Origin: Candidatus Gastranaerophilales bacterium
Lineage (GTDB): Bacteria; Bacillota; Clostridia; Lachnospirales; Lachnospiraceae
Direction: 5' to 3'
Assembly (NCBI GenBank): GCA_023663225.1
Contig: JAMPHU010000005.1
Coordinates: 1-64,000, forward strand
Length of the DNA stretch: 64,000 nucleotides
Below the pieces are notes generated by a model. That model saw only the letters and a list, made by a program, of their open reading frames with translations. It was not told the DNA's origin and did not search any database. Positions 17,050 through 24,596 of this stretch are shown piece by piece (position 1 is the stretch's first letter; each line of letters starts with the position of its first letter). A program made the position numbers and the translations under genes.

Positions 17050-18159
17050 ATGTATGCAGAGAGCGATCTGGTCAAAATTGCGAAGCGGGAAAACAACAAG
17101 AAGAGAAATTATCTGGTGGTAAATCCGCTTCAGGGGAAACATATTCCCGTTTCACCCCAAAAAGCGTTGCAGATGTTTTCGGAATTGGCGAATCACTTGA
17201 AGGAATATCAGGGAGAGCGGCTTTTGGTCGTAGGTTTTGCGGAGACGGCGACCGCTATCGGGGCACAGATCGCAGTGGAGCTTGGCGTAAATTATATCCA
17301 GACTACCAGAGAGGAATTGCCCGATGTGGAGTATCTCTTTTTTTCGGAAGAACACAGTCATGCCACGGAGCAGAGATTGGTGAAAGATGATCTGGACAAA
17401 GTCATGCATAAGATAGACAGGATCGTGTTTGCGGAGGATGAGGTCACAACGGGTAAGACGATCCGGAACCTGATCGCCGTTTTGGAGCAGCATTATGGAA
17501 AGCGACTGAAATTTGCTGTGGCATCCCTGTTAAACGGGATGCCGCAGGATGCTGTGGAGACTTTTGTCGATCATGGAATTGGCGTACACTATCTGTTGAA
17601 GATCTGTCATGACAACTATCCTGAGATAGCGGACAAAGCGATCGCGGATGGAGCCTATTATCAAAAGGAGGTATCCGAGGAAGCATACACAGCCTGTTTT
17701 GACATAAAAGGGAGGATGGATACGCGAAGGCTCATCGATACCGCGTCGTACAAAGACGCTTGTGAGAAATTTTCGGAGGAGATCGAAAAATCTATTTCTC
17801 TGAAAGGGTGCAAAAATATTTTGGTGCTTGGCACGGAAGAATTTATGTTTGCCGGACTGTATGTGGGGAGCCGTCTGGAAGAAAAGGGATATACCGTAAA
17901 ATTTCACGCCACGGCGCGCAGTCCCATTGCAGTCGGAAGAAATAGCGAGTACCCTTTGCATGAGCGATATGAGCTGGCCAGCATGTATGAGGAGTCGAGG
18001 AAGATTTTTGTGTATGACATTGGCAGCTATGACGCCGTGATCGTGATGACGGACGCTCAGGGCAGCGAGCAGGAGAGACGCACGGGGGAACAGACTTTGT
18101 TACATGCACTCAGGAAAAAGAACAAGATCGTTTATCTTGTAAGGTGGTGTGAAAAATGA
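17050..18159 (+). CDS. Phosphoribosyltransferase with C-terminal TRSP domain
   Basis: A 369-residue cytoplasmic protein. The N-terminal phosphoribosyltransferase domain (about 15-215) contains LLVVGFAETATAIG and the PRPP-binding loop IVFAEDEVTTGKTI (near residue 124). The C-terminal TRSP domain (about 240-369) contains VKFHATARSPI, the motif that names it. In the Ter-associated biosynthetic module described by Anantharaman, Iyer and Aravind, such enzymes are predicted to add phosphoribose to a base-like acceptor. GGAGG is at the right distance from ATG 17050. The stop overlaps the next start (ATGA), so the pair is coupled. Substrate unknown. Confidence 0.85.
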   Translation: MYAESDLVKIAKRENNKKRNYLVVNPLQGKHIPVSPQKALQMFSELANHLKEYQGERLLVVGFAETATAIGAQIAVELGVNYIQTTREELPDVEYLFFSEEHSHATEQRLVKDDLDKVMHKIDRIVFAEDEVTTGKTIRNLIAVLEQHYGKRLKFAVASLLNGMPQDAVETFVDHGIGVHYLLKICHDNYPEIADKAIADGAYYQKEVSEEAYTACFDIKGRMDTRRLIDTASYKDACEKFSEEIEKSISLKGCKNILVLGTEEFMFAGLYVGSRLEEKGYTVKFHATARSPIAVGRNSEYPLHERYELASMYEESRKIFVYDIGSYDAVIVMTDAQGSEQERRTGEQTLLHALRKKNKIVYLVRWCEK

Positions 18160-19220
18160 GGACTTCCTATCTGGCTGAAGATGTGACTTTTTTGCTGAAA
18201 GACATTACGGGACTGGTACAGCCTCAACCCACAGCGGAGCGGGAGCGACTGATCCAATCGGGGAGGCATTACAGCGAAATGCTTCCCATAGAGTACATTC
18301 CCACGGAAAAGTATATGGCAGTATACCGCGAGGCGCTGAACAGATATGCCGGACAGGTGGCGGACGCGGTGGGTACGCTTTCCCACAAGATTCTGGCCGC
18401 GCGGGGAAAAGATGTGGTGCTGGTATCGCTGGCGAGGGCGGGAACCCCCATCGGCATCTTGATTCGACGCTATATGAAATGGAGGTACGGGGTAGACATG
18501 CCCCATTACTCCATTTCCATCATCAGAGGAAGAGGGATAGATGACAATGCCATGAAATATTTGTTGGCCAAGTACAGGCCGGAGCAGCTTCTTTTTGTGG
18601 ATGGATGGATCGGGAAAGGCGCGATATTGGGAGAACTGCAAAAGGATATCGCGGCCTATCCGAAGGTGTGCGCCGAGATTGCCGTTGTGGCGGATCCGGC
18701 GGGAGTGACCAGACTTTGTGGGACGCACGAAGATATTCTAATTCCCAGCTCTTGTCTCAACAGCACCGTCTCCGGATTGATCAGCAGGACTTTTTTGCGC
18801 GACGACATTATTGGAGAACAAGATTTTCACGGCGCGATATACTATGGAGAGCTGGAAGATTCCGATCTTTCCTATGAATTTATAGAGGCGATTGAAAAAA
18901 ATTTTACATCGGACGTGATTTCTGCAGCTTCGGATAGCGCAGAATATCTTTTTGAGGACAAAGGGATCGATGAAGTCAGGAAAATAGCGGATCATTTTGG
19001 AATACAGGACATCAATTTTGTGAAGCCGGGGATTGGGGAGACTACCCGCGTTTTGTTGCGGCGTGTCCCCTGGAAGATACTGATTGATGAGAGATATCGG
19101 GGAGATCCCGAATTGGGGCATGTGGTCAGGCTGGCGGAAGAAAAACAAGTTCCGGTGGAATATTTTCCTTTGACTCATTATAAATGCTGCGGCATGATCA
19201 AGAAGATCGCCGACGCATAG
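18156..19220 (+). CDS. StiP-type (PF11202) phosphoribosyltransferase-fold protein
   Basis: A 354-residue protein coupled to the TRSP gene by ATGA. It contains LVSLARAGTPIGILIRRYMK, PHYSISIIRGRGIDDNAM and LLFVDGWIGKGAIL, which look like the elements of a type I phosphoribosyltransferase with the PRPP-loop region DGWIGKG. The family is annotated in databases as PRTase_1 or as cysteine protease StiP; the phosphoribosyltransferase reading fits the neighbours better. Two different phosphoribosyltransferases in a row suggest two glycosidic bonds, or one nucleotide intermediate handed between them. Confidence 0.8.
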   Translation: MRTSYLAEDVTFLLKDITGLVQPQPTAERERLIQSGRHYSEMLPIEYIPTEKYMAVYREALNRYAGQVADAVGTLSHKILAARGKDVVLVSLARAGTPIGILIRRYMKWRYGVDMPHYSISIIRGRGIDDNAMKYLLAKYRPEQLLFVDGWIGKGAILGELQKDIAAYPKVCAEIAVVADPAGVTRLCGTHEDILIPSSCLNSTVSGLISRTFLRDDIIGEQDFHGAIYYGELEDSDLSYEFIEAIEKNFTSDVISAASDSAEYLFEDKGIDEVRKIADHFGIQDINFVKPGIGETTRVLLRRVPWKILIDERYRGDPELGHVVRLAEEKQVPVEYFPLTHYKCCGMIKKIADA

Positions 19221-19234
19221 ACGGGAGGCAGGAT

Positions 19235-20239
19235 ATGATCCGAGTATGGTTTAACCATTGGTTCAGTACTTCCTACAGGCTGATAGAATTGATGAAAGAA
19301 AATGAGGGAGAGCCGGTATGGGTTGTAGGGACAAACGCACAATGCCACTCTGTGATACAGAATGTGTGCGACGAGTGGTATAGCGAGCCAGATACGGAGG
19401 GCGACGCGTATGTGGAGGATTGTCTTAGGTTTTGTCGGGAGCATGAGATCGATGTGTTTGTTCCCCGCAGAAAGATGCAGGATATCAGCAGGAATAAGGA
19501 GCGCTTTCAGGAAATCGGTGTGAAAGTACTGACAGAAGATTATTCCAAAATGAAATTGTTGGCGGACAAGGCCGGTACGTATGAGCTGTTTCGAGCACAG
19601 GAAGATTTGATCATTCCCGAATATCGCATTGTAAATACGGCGGAAGAATTTGAGCGGGCGTATCGGGAATTGCATCCCAAATATGGACAGGTCTGTGTAA
19701 AGTTTGTTGTCGATGAAGGCGGTATGAGTTTCCGCAAGATCGCGGAGGAAGAGAATCCCTATCATATGTTGAGGATGTACGCGGGGAGCGCCGTTCCCCT
19801 GAAATGGTACAGGGAGTGGCTCAAGGCGATAGAACCGTTTGACTCTTTGATGGTGATGCCCTATCTGCCGGGCACGGAGATCAGTGTGGATTGTCTGAGC
19901 ACTTCGTCGGGACTGATTGCCATTCCCAGATATAAAGGAGCTGCGAGACATGAGGAGATCATTTATGATGAGCGCATCCTGCATATGACAGCTTGCATCA
20001 TGGAGACGGCCAAACTGGAATATCCCTGCAACATTCAATTCAAGTTAAAAGACGATGTGCCCTATCTGTTGGAGATCAACACCAGGATGTCAGGAGGCTT
20101 GCAGATGAGTTGTATGGCAGCAGGGGTCAATATTCCTAATATCGCACTGAACAAGTTGTTGGGGAAGGAGATTCCCTGGCGTTTGGAAAAAAAGAACCGA
20201 ATCGTTTCTTATATTGAAATACCGCAGATCGTTATGTAG
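19235..20239 (+). CDS. ATP-grasp enzyme of the Ter biosynthetic module
   Basis: The protein of 334 residues has an N-terminal Rossmann-like region (VWVVGTNAQCHSVIQNV), a central ATP-binding part with a YGQVCVKFVVDEG strand bearing the ATP-contacting lysine, and a C-terminal catalytic part ending IQFKLKDDVPYLLEINTRMSGG, where E and N of LEINTR are the Mg2+ ligands. ATP-grasp ligases join a carboxylate to an amine or thiol through an acyl phosphate. GGGAGG precedes ATG 19235. It is 14 bases after the StiP-type gene in the same operon and overlaps the end of the convergent CitE-like gene by eight bases. Confidence 0.85.
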   Translation: MIRVWFNHWFSTSYRLIELMKENEGEPVWVVGTNAQCHSVIQNVCDEWYSEPDTEGDAYVEDCLRFCREHEIDVFVPRRKMQDISRNKERFQEIGVKVLTEDYSKMKLLADKAGTYELFRAQEDLIIPEYRIVNTAEEFERAYRELHPKYGQVCVKFVVDEGGMSFRKIAEEENPYHMLRMYAGSAVPLKWYREWLKAIEPFDSLMVMPYLPGTEISVDCLSTSSGLIAIPRYKGAARHEEIIYDERILHMTACIMETAKLEYPCNIQFKLKDDVPYLLEINTRMSGGLQMSCMAAGVNIPNIALNKLLGKEIPWRLEKKNRIVSYIEIPQIVM

Positions 20240-21206
20240 GAGCCGATTCTTGAACACCATAGACTTCCGCCAGGTACAGGATCCGTCTGGCCCAGTTTAA
20301 ATGGGTCTTGTACTCATTCATGCGCTCGCCGTTGTGGTTTCCGGAGACAAAAGAGCCTGCGTTTTTGTCCCATCCAAGAATATTTTGGGCGTCGTGATAG
20401 TCGGAGGCCGGAACCCGATAGCAGGCATTGACCACTTCGATCTGTTTGGGATGGATCACCGTCTTACCCGTAAAACCGCACAATTTATCATCCTGTATCT
20501 CAGCCATAAGACCGGTTTTCCAGCCATCTCCTCCATAATATTCCCACACGGGAGCGGAGATCACATAATCCGATCCATAAACGGTCATAATGTCTGTGAA
20601 TATTGAGGAGACGGGTTTGATGTTGTGGATAGATTCATCGAGATGCCGCCGGAACCCGAATATATGGCACAGATCGTTGCCGCCCACGCGGATGTTCAAC
20701 ACCAATTCTTCAATACGGCGGAGGGAATCCTTTAGCGAGTACAGCACATCATATCTTGTGCGCAAGTCTATCATGCTGGCGCTCTCATAAATAGGCATGA
20801 CAAAAAAACGGTGTTCGGACAATTCGTTGACCTCCAATATCCTATTAATATAATCGTCCGCATTTTGAGGAGAAAATTTTGGTATAATAAAACCTGTCAC
20901 CACACGGGAACATTCTTTCAGTGACGATACGAGCATGTTGATCTGATTCGAGTTGCGCACACGGATAAAGATCTTGGGAAGAAAAAAATCTTGATCCTGA
21001 TGTACATAATAAATGGCGCGCAAAGAGCGCAGCAAATCCTGTTCGGCTTGTGCCACGAAGTTGTCATTTATCGTATCTTCCAGGCAGAGAGCCAGAGAGA
21101 ACTGTCGCCCGAATTTTTCCTGTGTGATCGATTGCGCGATAGTCGTCTTGTTGGCCGGACAGTAGAGCAGGGGGCCGACGCTGTAATATAAAACATGGTC
21201 TTTCAC
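20232..21206 (-). CDS. CitE-like HpcH/HpaI-family C-C bond lyase
   Basis: A 324-residue TIM-barrel protein with CitE-type motifs: ALCLEDTI near the N-terminus (E and D as metal/substrate ligands), LNIRVGGNDLCHIFG in the middle and GFTGKTVIHPKQIEVVN at the C-terminal end. This family (C-C_Bond_Lyase) repeatedly accompanies Ter-linked phosphoribosyltransferases and is predicted to cleave or form a C-C bond in the metabolite. The start is GTG 21206 with AAAGGA upstream; the nearby ATG is followed immediately by TGA. It lies 46 bases after the HAD gene in the same leftward operon. Confidence 0.85.
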   Translation of the reverse strand: MKDHVLYYSVGPLLYCPANKTTIAQSITQEKFGRQFSLALCLEDTINDNFVAQAEQDLLRSLRAIYYVHQDQDFFLPKIFIRVRNSNQINMLVSSLKECSRVVTGFIIPKFSPQNADDYINRILEVNELSEHRFFVMPIYESASMIDLRTRYDVLYSLKDSLRRIEELVLNIRVGGNDLCHIFGFRRHLDESIHNIKPVSSIFTDIMTVYGSDYVISAPVWEYYGGDGWKTGLMAEIQDDKLCGFTGKTVIHPKQIEVVNACYRVPASDYHDAQNILGWDKNAGSFVSGNHNGERMNEYKTHLNWARRILYLAEVYGVQESAPT

Positions 21207-21252
21207 ATTAATCGTCCTTTCGCTTATTCCAATATTCTGATCGAGTCGATTT

Positions 21253-22014
21253 TTATGCGATTCGCAACAAATTTGCTATTTTGTCTGACAATTCATCGGA
21301 ATAGAGCCTGTCTCCAGGCATTTCTTCCACTTGAAAATCCAGAGCATATTCTCTCTGAAAACCCTGCGGAGCGATTCCAATATCCGCCGCTCGAAGCATA
21401 GAGATATCAAATTCGCTGTCTCCCGCGGCGATCACCCGATCGGCTCTGCTATATTCCCGAAATCTTTCCACAGCCACACCCTTGCTGAGTTTGTTTGGTA
21501 CGACATACACCTTTTCCCCATTGCAAAAGACGTCCGCCATATCCAGATCCACGATTTTTTTTAATTCTGCGACGATCGTCTCCGGTTCCCGACATTTTGT
21601 AAACAGAAATAATTCTTCAATAAACCGCAGTTCAAATTTTCTTCTGCCGTCCTTTTCCAGAAAGCGCCGCGCAGTATGGAGCGTGGGCAGACTTTCCCGA
21701 ATCAGCTCTAAAGATGTCTGATACCAGGCTTCGTTCCGCTCCCCGTTTATCAGCAAGACGCCGCCGTTGCAGGCCAAAGCATAGGGGAGTTTCCCGATCT
21801 TTAGATCGATCCGCTCATATTGCTCTATGGATCTTGTGGACGTGGGAACAATGAGCAGCCGGTCTTTTATCTTGTTTAAATTGTCATAGGTATATTTTGT
21901 GAGAAAAGATACCTCTCTGTCCTGATAAATTTCAACATTTATCACATCGTTTCCGATATCGTGTTTGTATGAGTAAATCAGGGTATTGTCCAGATCAATA
22001 TGTAGTACAGTCAT
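21253..22014 (-). CDS. HAD-family hydrolase (Ter-associated phosphatase)
   Basis: About 253 residues with HAD motifs: motif I HIDLDNTLIYSYKHD (nucleophile D and D+2), motif II as the LLIVPTSTR serine/threonine, motif III near KLSKGVAVERF, and motif IV DRVIAAGDSEFDISMLRAAD. It is a Cof-like type with a cap domain and is likely to remove phosphate from the sugar-phosphate product of the phosphoribosyltransferases. ATG 22014 follows GGGGGA; the frame extends to 22050 without a ribosome site. It is the first gene of the leftward pair with the CitE-like lyase. Confidence 0.85.
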   Translation of the reverse strand: MTVLHIDLDNTLIYSYKHDIGNDVINVEIYQDREVSFLTKYTYDNLNKIKDRLLIVPTSTRSIEQYERIDLKIGKLPYALACNGGVLLINGERNEAWYQTSLELIRESLPTLHTARRFLEKDGRRKFELRFIEELFLFTKCREPETIVAELKKIVDLDMADVFCNGEKVYVVPNKLSKGVAVERFREYSRADRVIAAGDSEFDISMLRAADIGIAPQGFQREYALDFQVEEMPGDRLYSDELSDKIANLLRIA

Positions 22015-22148
22015 CGCCGTTCCCCCGAAGGATGATATCAAATGGCTCATTACCGCTCATTATAGCATTAGAAATAATTTATGACAAGATTAACAGTTGT
22101 TTTAAGTTGTATATCTGTAACAGTTCAGTCTTTTCAGATTACCAGCAT

Positions 22149-22308
22149 GTTACGCTCCAGTAGAGTAATCATTCCCATTCGGACACGCTTGCGCTCGGTG
22201 AAACACGTAGTGGCACTAAGTTCGAAAGAACCTCACTAAGTGCCAACGTGTTTCAACGGTTCCTCATGGGAACAATTACCCCACTGGAGCTTAGTAACCG
22301 GCAATGTC
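22149..22308 (+). repeat. 160-bp hairpin repeat, copy A
   Basis: This copy matches copy B at 58937-59099 in inverted orientation over its full length. It folds as a long imperfect hairpin: GCTCCAG/CTGGAGC at the ends, then GTAAT and TTCCCAT with ATGGGAA and ATTAC, then GAAACACGT/ACGTGTTTC, and an apical stem GGCACT/AGTGCC topped by a small GTTC-GAAA-GAAC hairpin. Outer arms are nearly identical between copies while the apical stem differs. Confidence 0.85.
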
Positions 22309-22384
22309 ATGTGCTCTTGCCGATTGCTGTAATCCGCACAATGACACTTGCTACGATCTTGGCTAAAAAGCATCTATTTTATGA

Positions 22385-22414
22385 TTGAACTGTTATGCGT
22401 ATCTATGATATAAT
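22385..22414 (+). promoter_or_regulatory. Promoter of the YceG-like protease gene
   Basis: TTGAAC at 22385-22390 and TATAAT at 22409-22414 are 18 bases apart. The start codon of the protease gene is 57 bases further on, behind GAGGTGG at 22461-22467. It probably drives the whole downstream Ter structural operon. Confidence 0.6.
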
Positions 22415-22470
22415 GTGCACGATAGCAATGAGCAGTGCCACGAAGCATAAACCCTTTGTTGAGGTGGAAT

Positions 22471-23955
22471 ATGGAGTATCACTACATAGAGAAAAGGTAC
22501 AATATCATGGGACTTACTTCTATTGATGCTTTTGCCGGCATCAAGGGAGGTTTGAACGGGAACTGCAAGGATGTCTATTTTCTCAGAGCGATAGGCGCCA
22601 ACGCTTCCTTTTCCAAAGATATTGCCAGTATGGATGAGAAACAGACGAACAGGATGCAGTTAGGACAAGGCGTTTATAACAGAGTGGGCGTGTTTCCCAA
22701 GAATATTGACGCAGATATGGCTGCCCGCTATATGGGGTGTTATAGAAATTGGCTGGATGCAGGCAGGGAAAAGCTGTTTACGATAAAGCTGGATGAAAGT
22801 TCAGGCGTTGGCGAGTTGCTTGGCAATTCCTGTAAGAAAGTGTTGGAGGTATATCACAACTGCAATCCCAATCTAAATGAATCGATTGAGAAAAATTTTG
22901 TGGTAAAGTTATTGTATTGGCTTGATGAACTGGCCTTTGCGTATCTGAATGAGTGGGATCCCAGGAAGTCAATGAAGTTTGTGGCGCAGGGTGTGACCAG
23001 AGAGCAGGAATATTTATTTTGCTATGTGCTGACGCTGTTGGGTATCGATGTCTTGTTGCTGCAAAACGAGGCGGATATCGATAAAAAATTGGAAGACCTG
23101 CATTTGTCCAAACAGATCATTTTGGGAGAAAAGAAAGCGGTTGCGCTGGATATTTACGACCGCCAGAAATATGCGGAAAAGAAGGAAAGTATAGGCAGCC
23201 ATTCTGACACAAAAGCATCGGAAAGCGGGCAAACGCAGACTCGGACAGAGACACAAATGCCCCGCGTGGTCATTCCGCCCGGCAGGCATGGCACGGGAGG
23301 CAATTCGGGAACTGTTCGACAGGCTTCGGGCGGGACGAACGCCCCGAGTCAAAGAGAGCTTCCGCCGGTGAATAGAGCTACGTCCGAGTTAGGATTTGAG
23401 GAGCTGGCTATGCGAGCATCCTCCGTGGTGATGATCGCCATACATAACGAGAGGGGCGATATCATAGGAAGCGGTTCCGGAATTATGATTGGGAGAGATG
23501 GATATATTCTCACCAACAATCATGTGGCCAGAGGAGGCAGATTCTATTCCGTGCGGATTGAGAATGATGATAACATGTACAAGACAGAAGATATCATCAA
23601 GTATAACTCTCTCCTGGATCTGGCGGTGATCCGTATCGATCGGACGCTGCAACCCTTGCCGATCTACAGGGGAGGCAAGCCGTTGGTCAGAGGACAGAAA
23701 GTAGTGGCGATCGGAAGTCCGCTGGGATTGTTCAATTCCGTGTCCGACGGCATCATATCCGGTTTTCGGAGAGTCAACGATGTGGACATGATCCAGTTTA
23801 CCGCGCCGATCTCTCATGGCAGCTCCGGCGGAGCCGTGCTGAATATGTACGGGGAAGTGATCGGAGTCAGCACCGCGGGTTTTGACGAAGGGCAGAATAT
23901 CAATCTTGCTGTGGGATATGAATTTATCAATACCTTTATCAAAGGCTTTCAATAA
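22471..23955 (+). CDS. YceG-like domain fused to a trypsin-like (HtrA-type) serine protease
   Basis: The 494-residue protein has no signal peptide. Residues about 1-235 resemble part of YceG: a helical region and QGVTREQEYLFCYVLTLLGI followed by DVLLLQNEAD, close to the LLCILSGAGCDVVLLQYQGD block of the YceG protein two genes downstream. Residues about 240-305 are a Gln/Gly/Pro-rich linker. Residues about 310-494 are a trypsin-like domain with a full triad: H351 (ILTNNHVARGG), D383 (LLDLAVIRID) and S452 (SHGSSGGAV). No PDZ domain follows. It probably cleaves a Ter-system partner in the cytoplasm. ATG 22471 is supported by GAGGTGG. Confidence 0.85.
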   Translation: MEYHYIEKRYNIMGLTSIDAFAGIKGGLNGNCKDVYFLRAIGANASFSKDIASMDEKQTNRMQLGQGVYNRVGVFPKNIDADMAARYMGCYRNWLDAGREKLFTIKLDESSGVGELLGNSCKKVLEVYHNCNPNLNESIEKNFVVKLLYWLDELAFAYLNEWDPRKSMKFVAQGVTREQEYLFCYVLTLLGIDVLLLQNEADIDKKLEDLHLSKQIILGEKKAVALDIYDRQKYAEKKESIGSHSDTKASESGQTQTRTETQMPRVVIPPGRHGTGGNSGTVRQASGGTNAPSQRELPPVNRATSELGFEELAMRASSVVMIAIHNERGDIIGSGSGIMIGRDGYILTNNHVARGGRFYSVRIENDDNMYKTEDIIKYNSLLDLAVIRIDRTLQPLPIYRGGKPLVRGQKVVAIGSPLGLFNSVSDGIISGFRRVNDVDMIQFTAPISHGSSGGAVLNMYGEVIGVSTAGFDEGQNINLAVGYEFINTFIKGFQ

Positions 23956-23983
23956 TCTATAAGATACGAATGGAGAAAGTAAA

Positions 23984-24574
23984 ATGAAAGATCAGTCAAA
24001 GAAGTTTAAGATTTCCTTCAACTCGCCTGTGGTTCTGGGTTTTACGATTGTGTGCGCCGTCACGCTTCTCTTAAACTGGATCACCAAGGGGTACACCAAC
24101 ACGCACTTTTTTAGCGTATACCGTTCCTCCTGGGGGAATCCGCTCACTTATGTGAGGTTGTTTGGACATATCGTGGGACACAGCAATCTGGATCATTTTG
24201 TGGGGAATATCATGTTGATCTTGGTGGTAGGCCCCATGCTGGAAGAAAAATACGGTTCTTCCAATATTCTTTTTGTGATCCTGGCGACAGCGCTGACAAC
24301 GGGGATCGCGCATCTGCTGTTTGTTCCGGGATATGCGCTGTTGGGAGCCAGCGGTGTGGTCTTTGCGTTTATCATGCTGTCCTCCTTTACCTGTATCAAG
24401 GAGAAGGAAATACCGCTGACATTTATACTGGTGGCTTTGCTCTATATCGGAGAGCAAGTCTATCAGGGATTGTTTGTGGTGAGCAATATCTCCAATCTGT
24501 CCCATATCCTGGGCGGGTTTATGGGGTCAGGCCTTGGATTTGTCATGCATAAAAATAAAATGAACCGATATTAA
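23984..24574 (+). CDS. Rhomboid-family intramembrane serine protease
   Basis: A 196-residue protein with about six membrane segments. The rhomboid hallmarks are present: GHSNLDHFVGNIMLI (the H-x-x-x-H-x-x-x-N helix, slightly changed), the catalytic serine in LLGASGVVFAF (S123) and the catalytic histidine in NLSHILGGFMG (H174). Rhomboids cut transmembrane helices of substrate proteins. It is 28 bases after the protease gene and 22 bases before yceG, in the same transcript, so a membrane substrate within the Ter system is likely. ATG 23984 follows GGAGAAAG. Confidence 0.9.
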   Translation: MKDQSKKFKISFNSPVVLGFTIVCAVTLLLNWITKGYTNTHFFSVYRSSWGNPLTYVRLFGHIVGHSNLDHFVGNIMLILVVGPMLEEKYGSSNILFVILATALTTGIAHLLFVPGYALLGASGVVFAFIMLSSFTCIKEKEIPLTFILVALLYIGEQVYQGLFVVSNISNLSHILGGFMGSGLGFVMHKNKMNRY

Positions 24575-24596
24575 ATGAAAACAGTGGGAATGGTAT

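Larger units (their letters stand above)
22051..22470. other. 420-bp divergent intergenic region of the Ter island
   Basis: The gap separates the leftward HAD/CitE genes from the rightward protease gene. It holds hairpin repeat copy A (22149-22308), a further inverted repeat (TGTCATGTGC at 22305-22314 with GCACAATGACA at 22336-22346) and a promoter at 22385-22414. No open frame of coding appearance was found. Confidence 0.7.

Noticed and set aside
18156..19220. StiP-like protein as a cysteine protease
   Set aside because: No Cys-His pair with protease spacing was seen, while the LARAGTPIG and DGWIGKG regions fit a phosphoribosyltransferase; the protease label was not used.
22149..22308. CRISPR array or insertion-sequence end
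   Set aside because: There is a single copy here with hairpin structure, no direct repeats with spacers and no transposase gene beside it.
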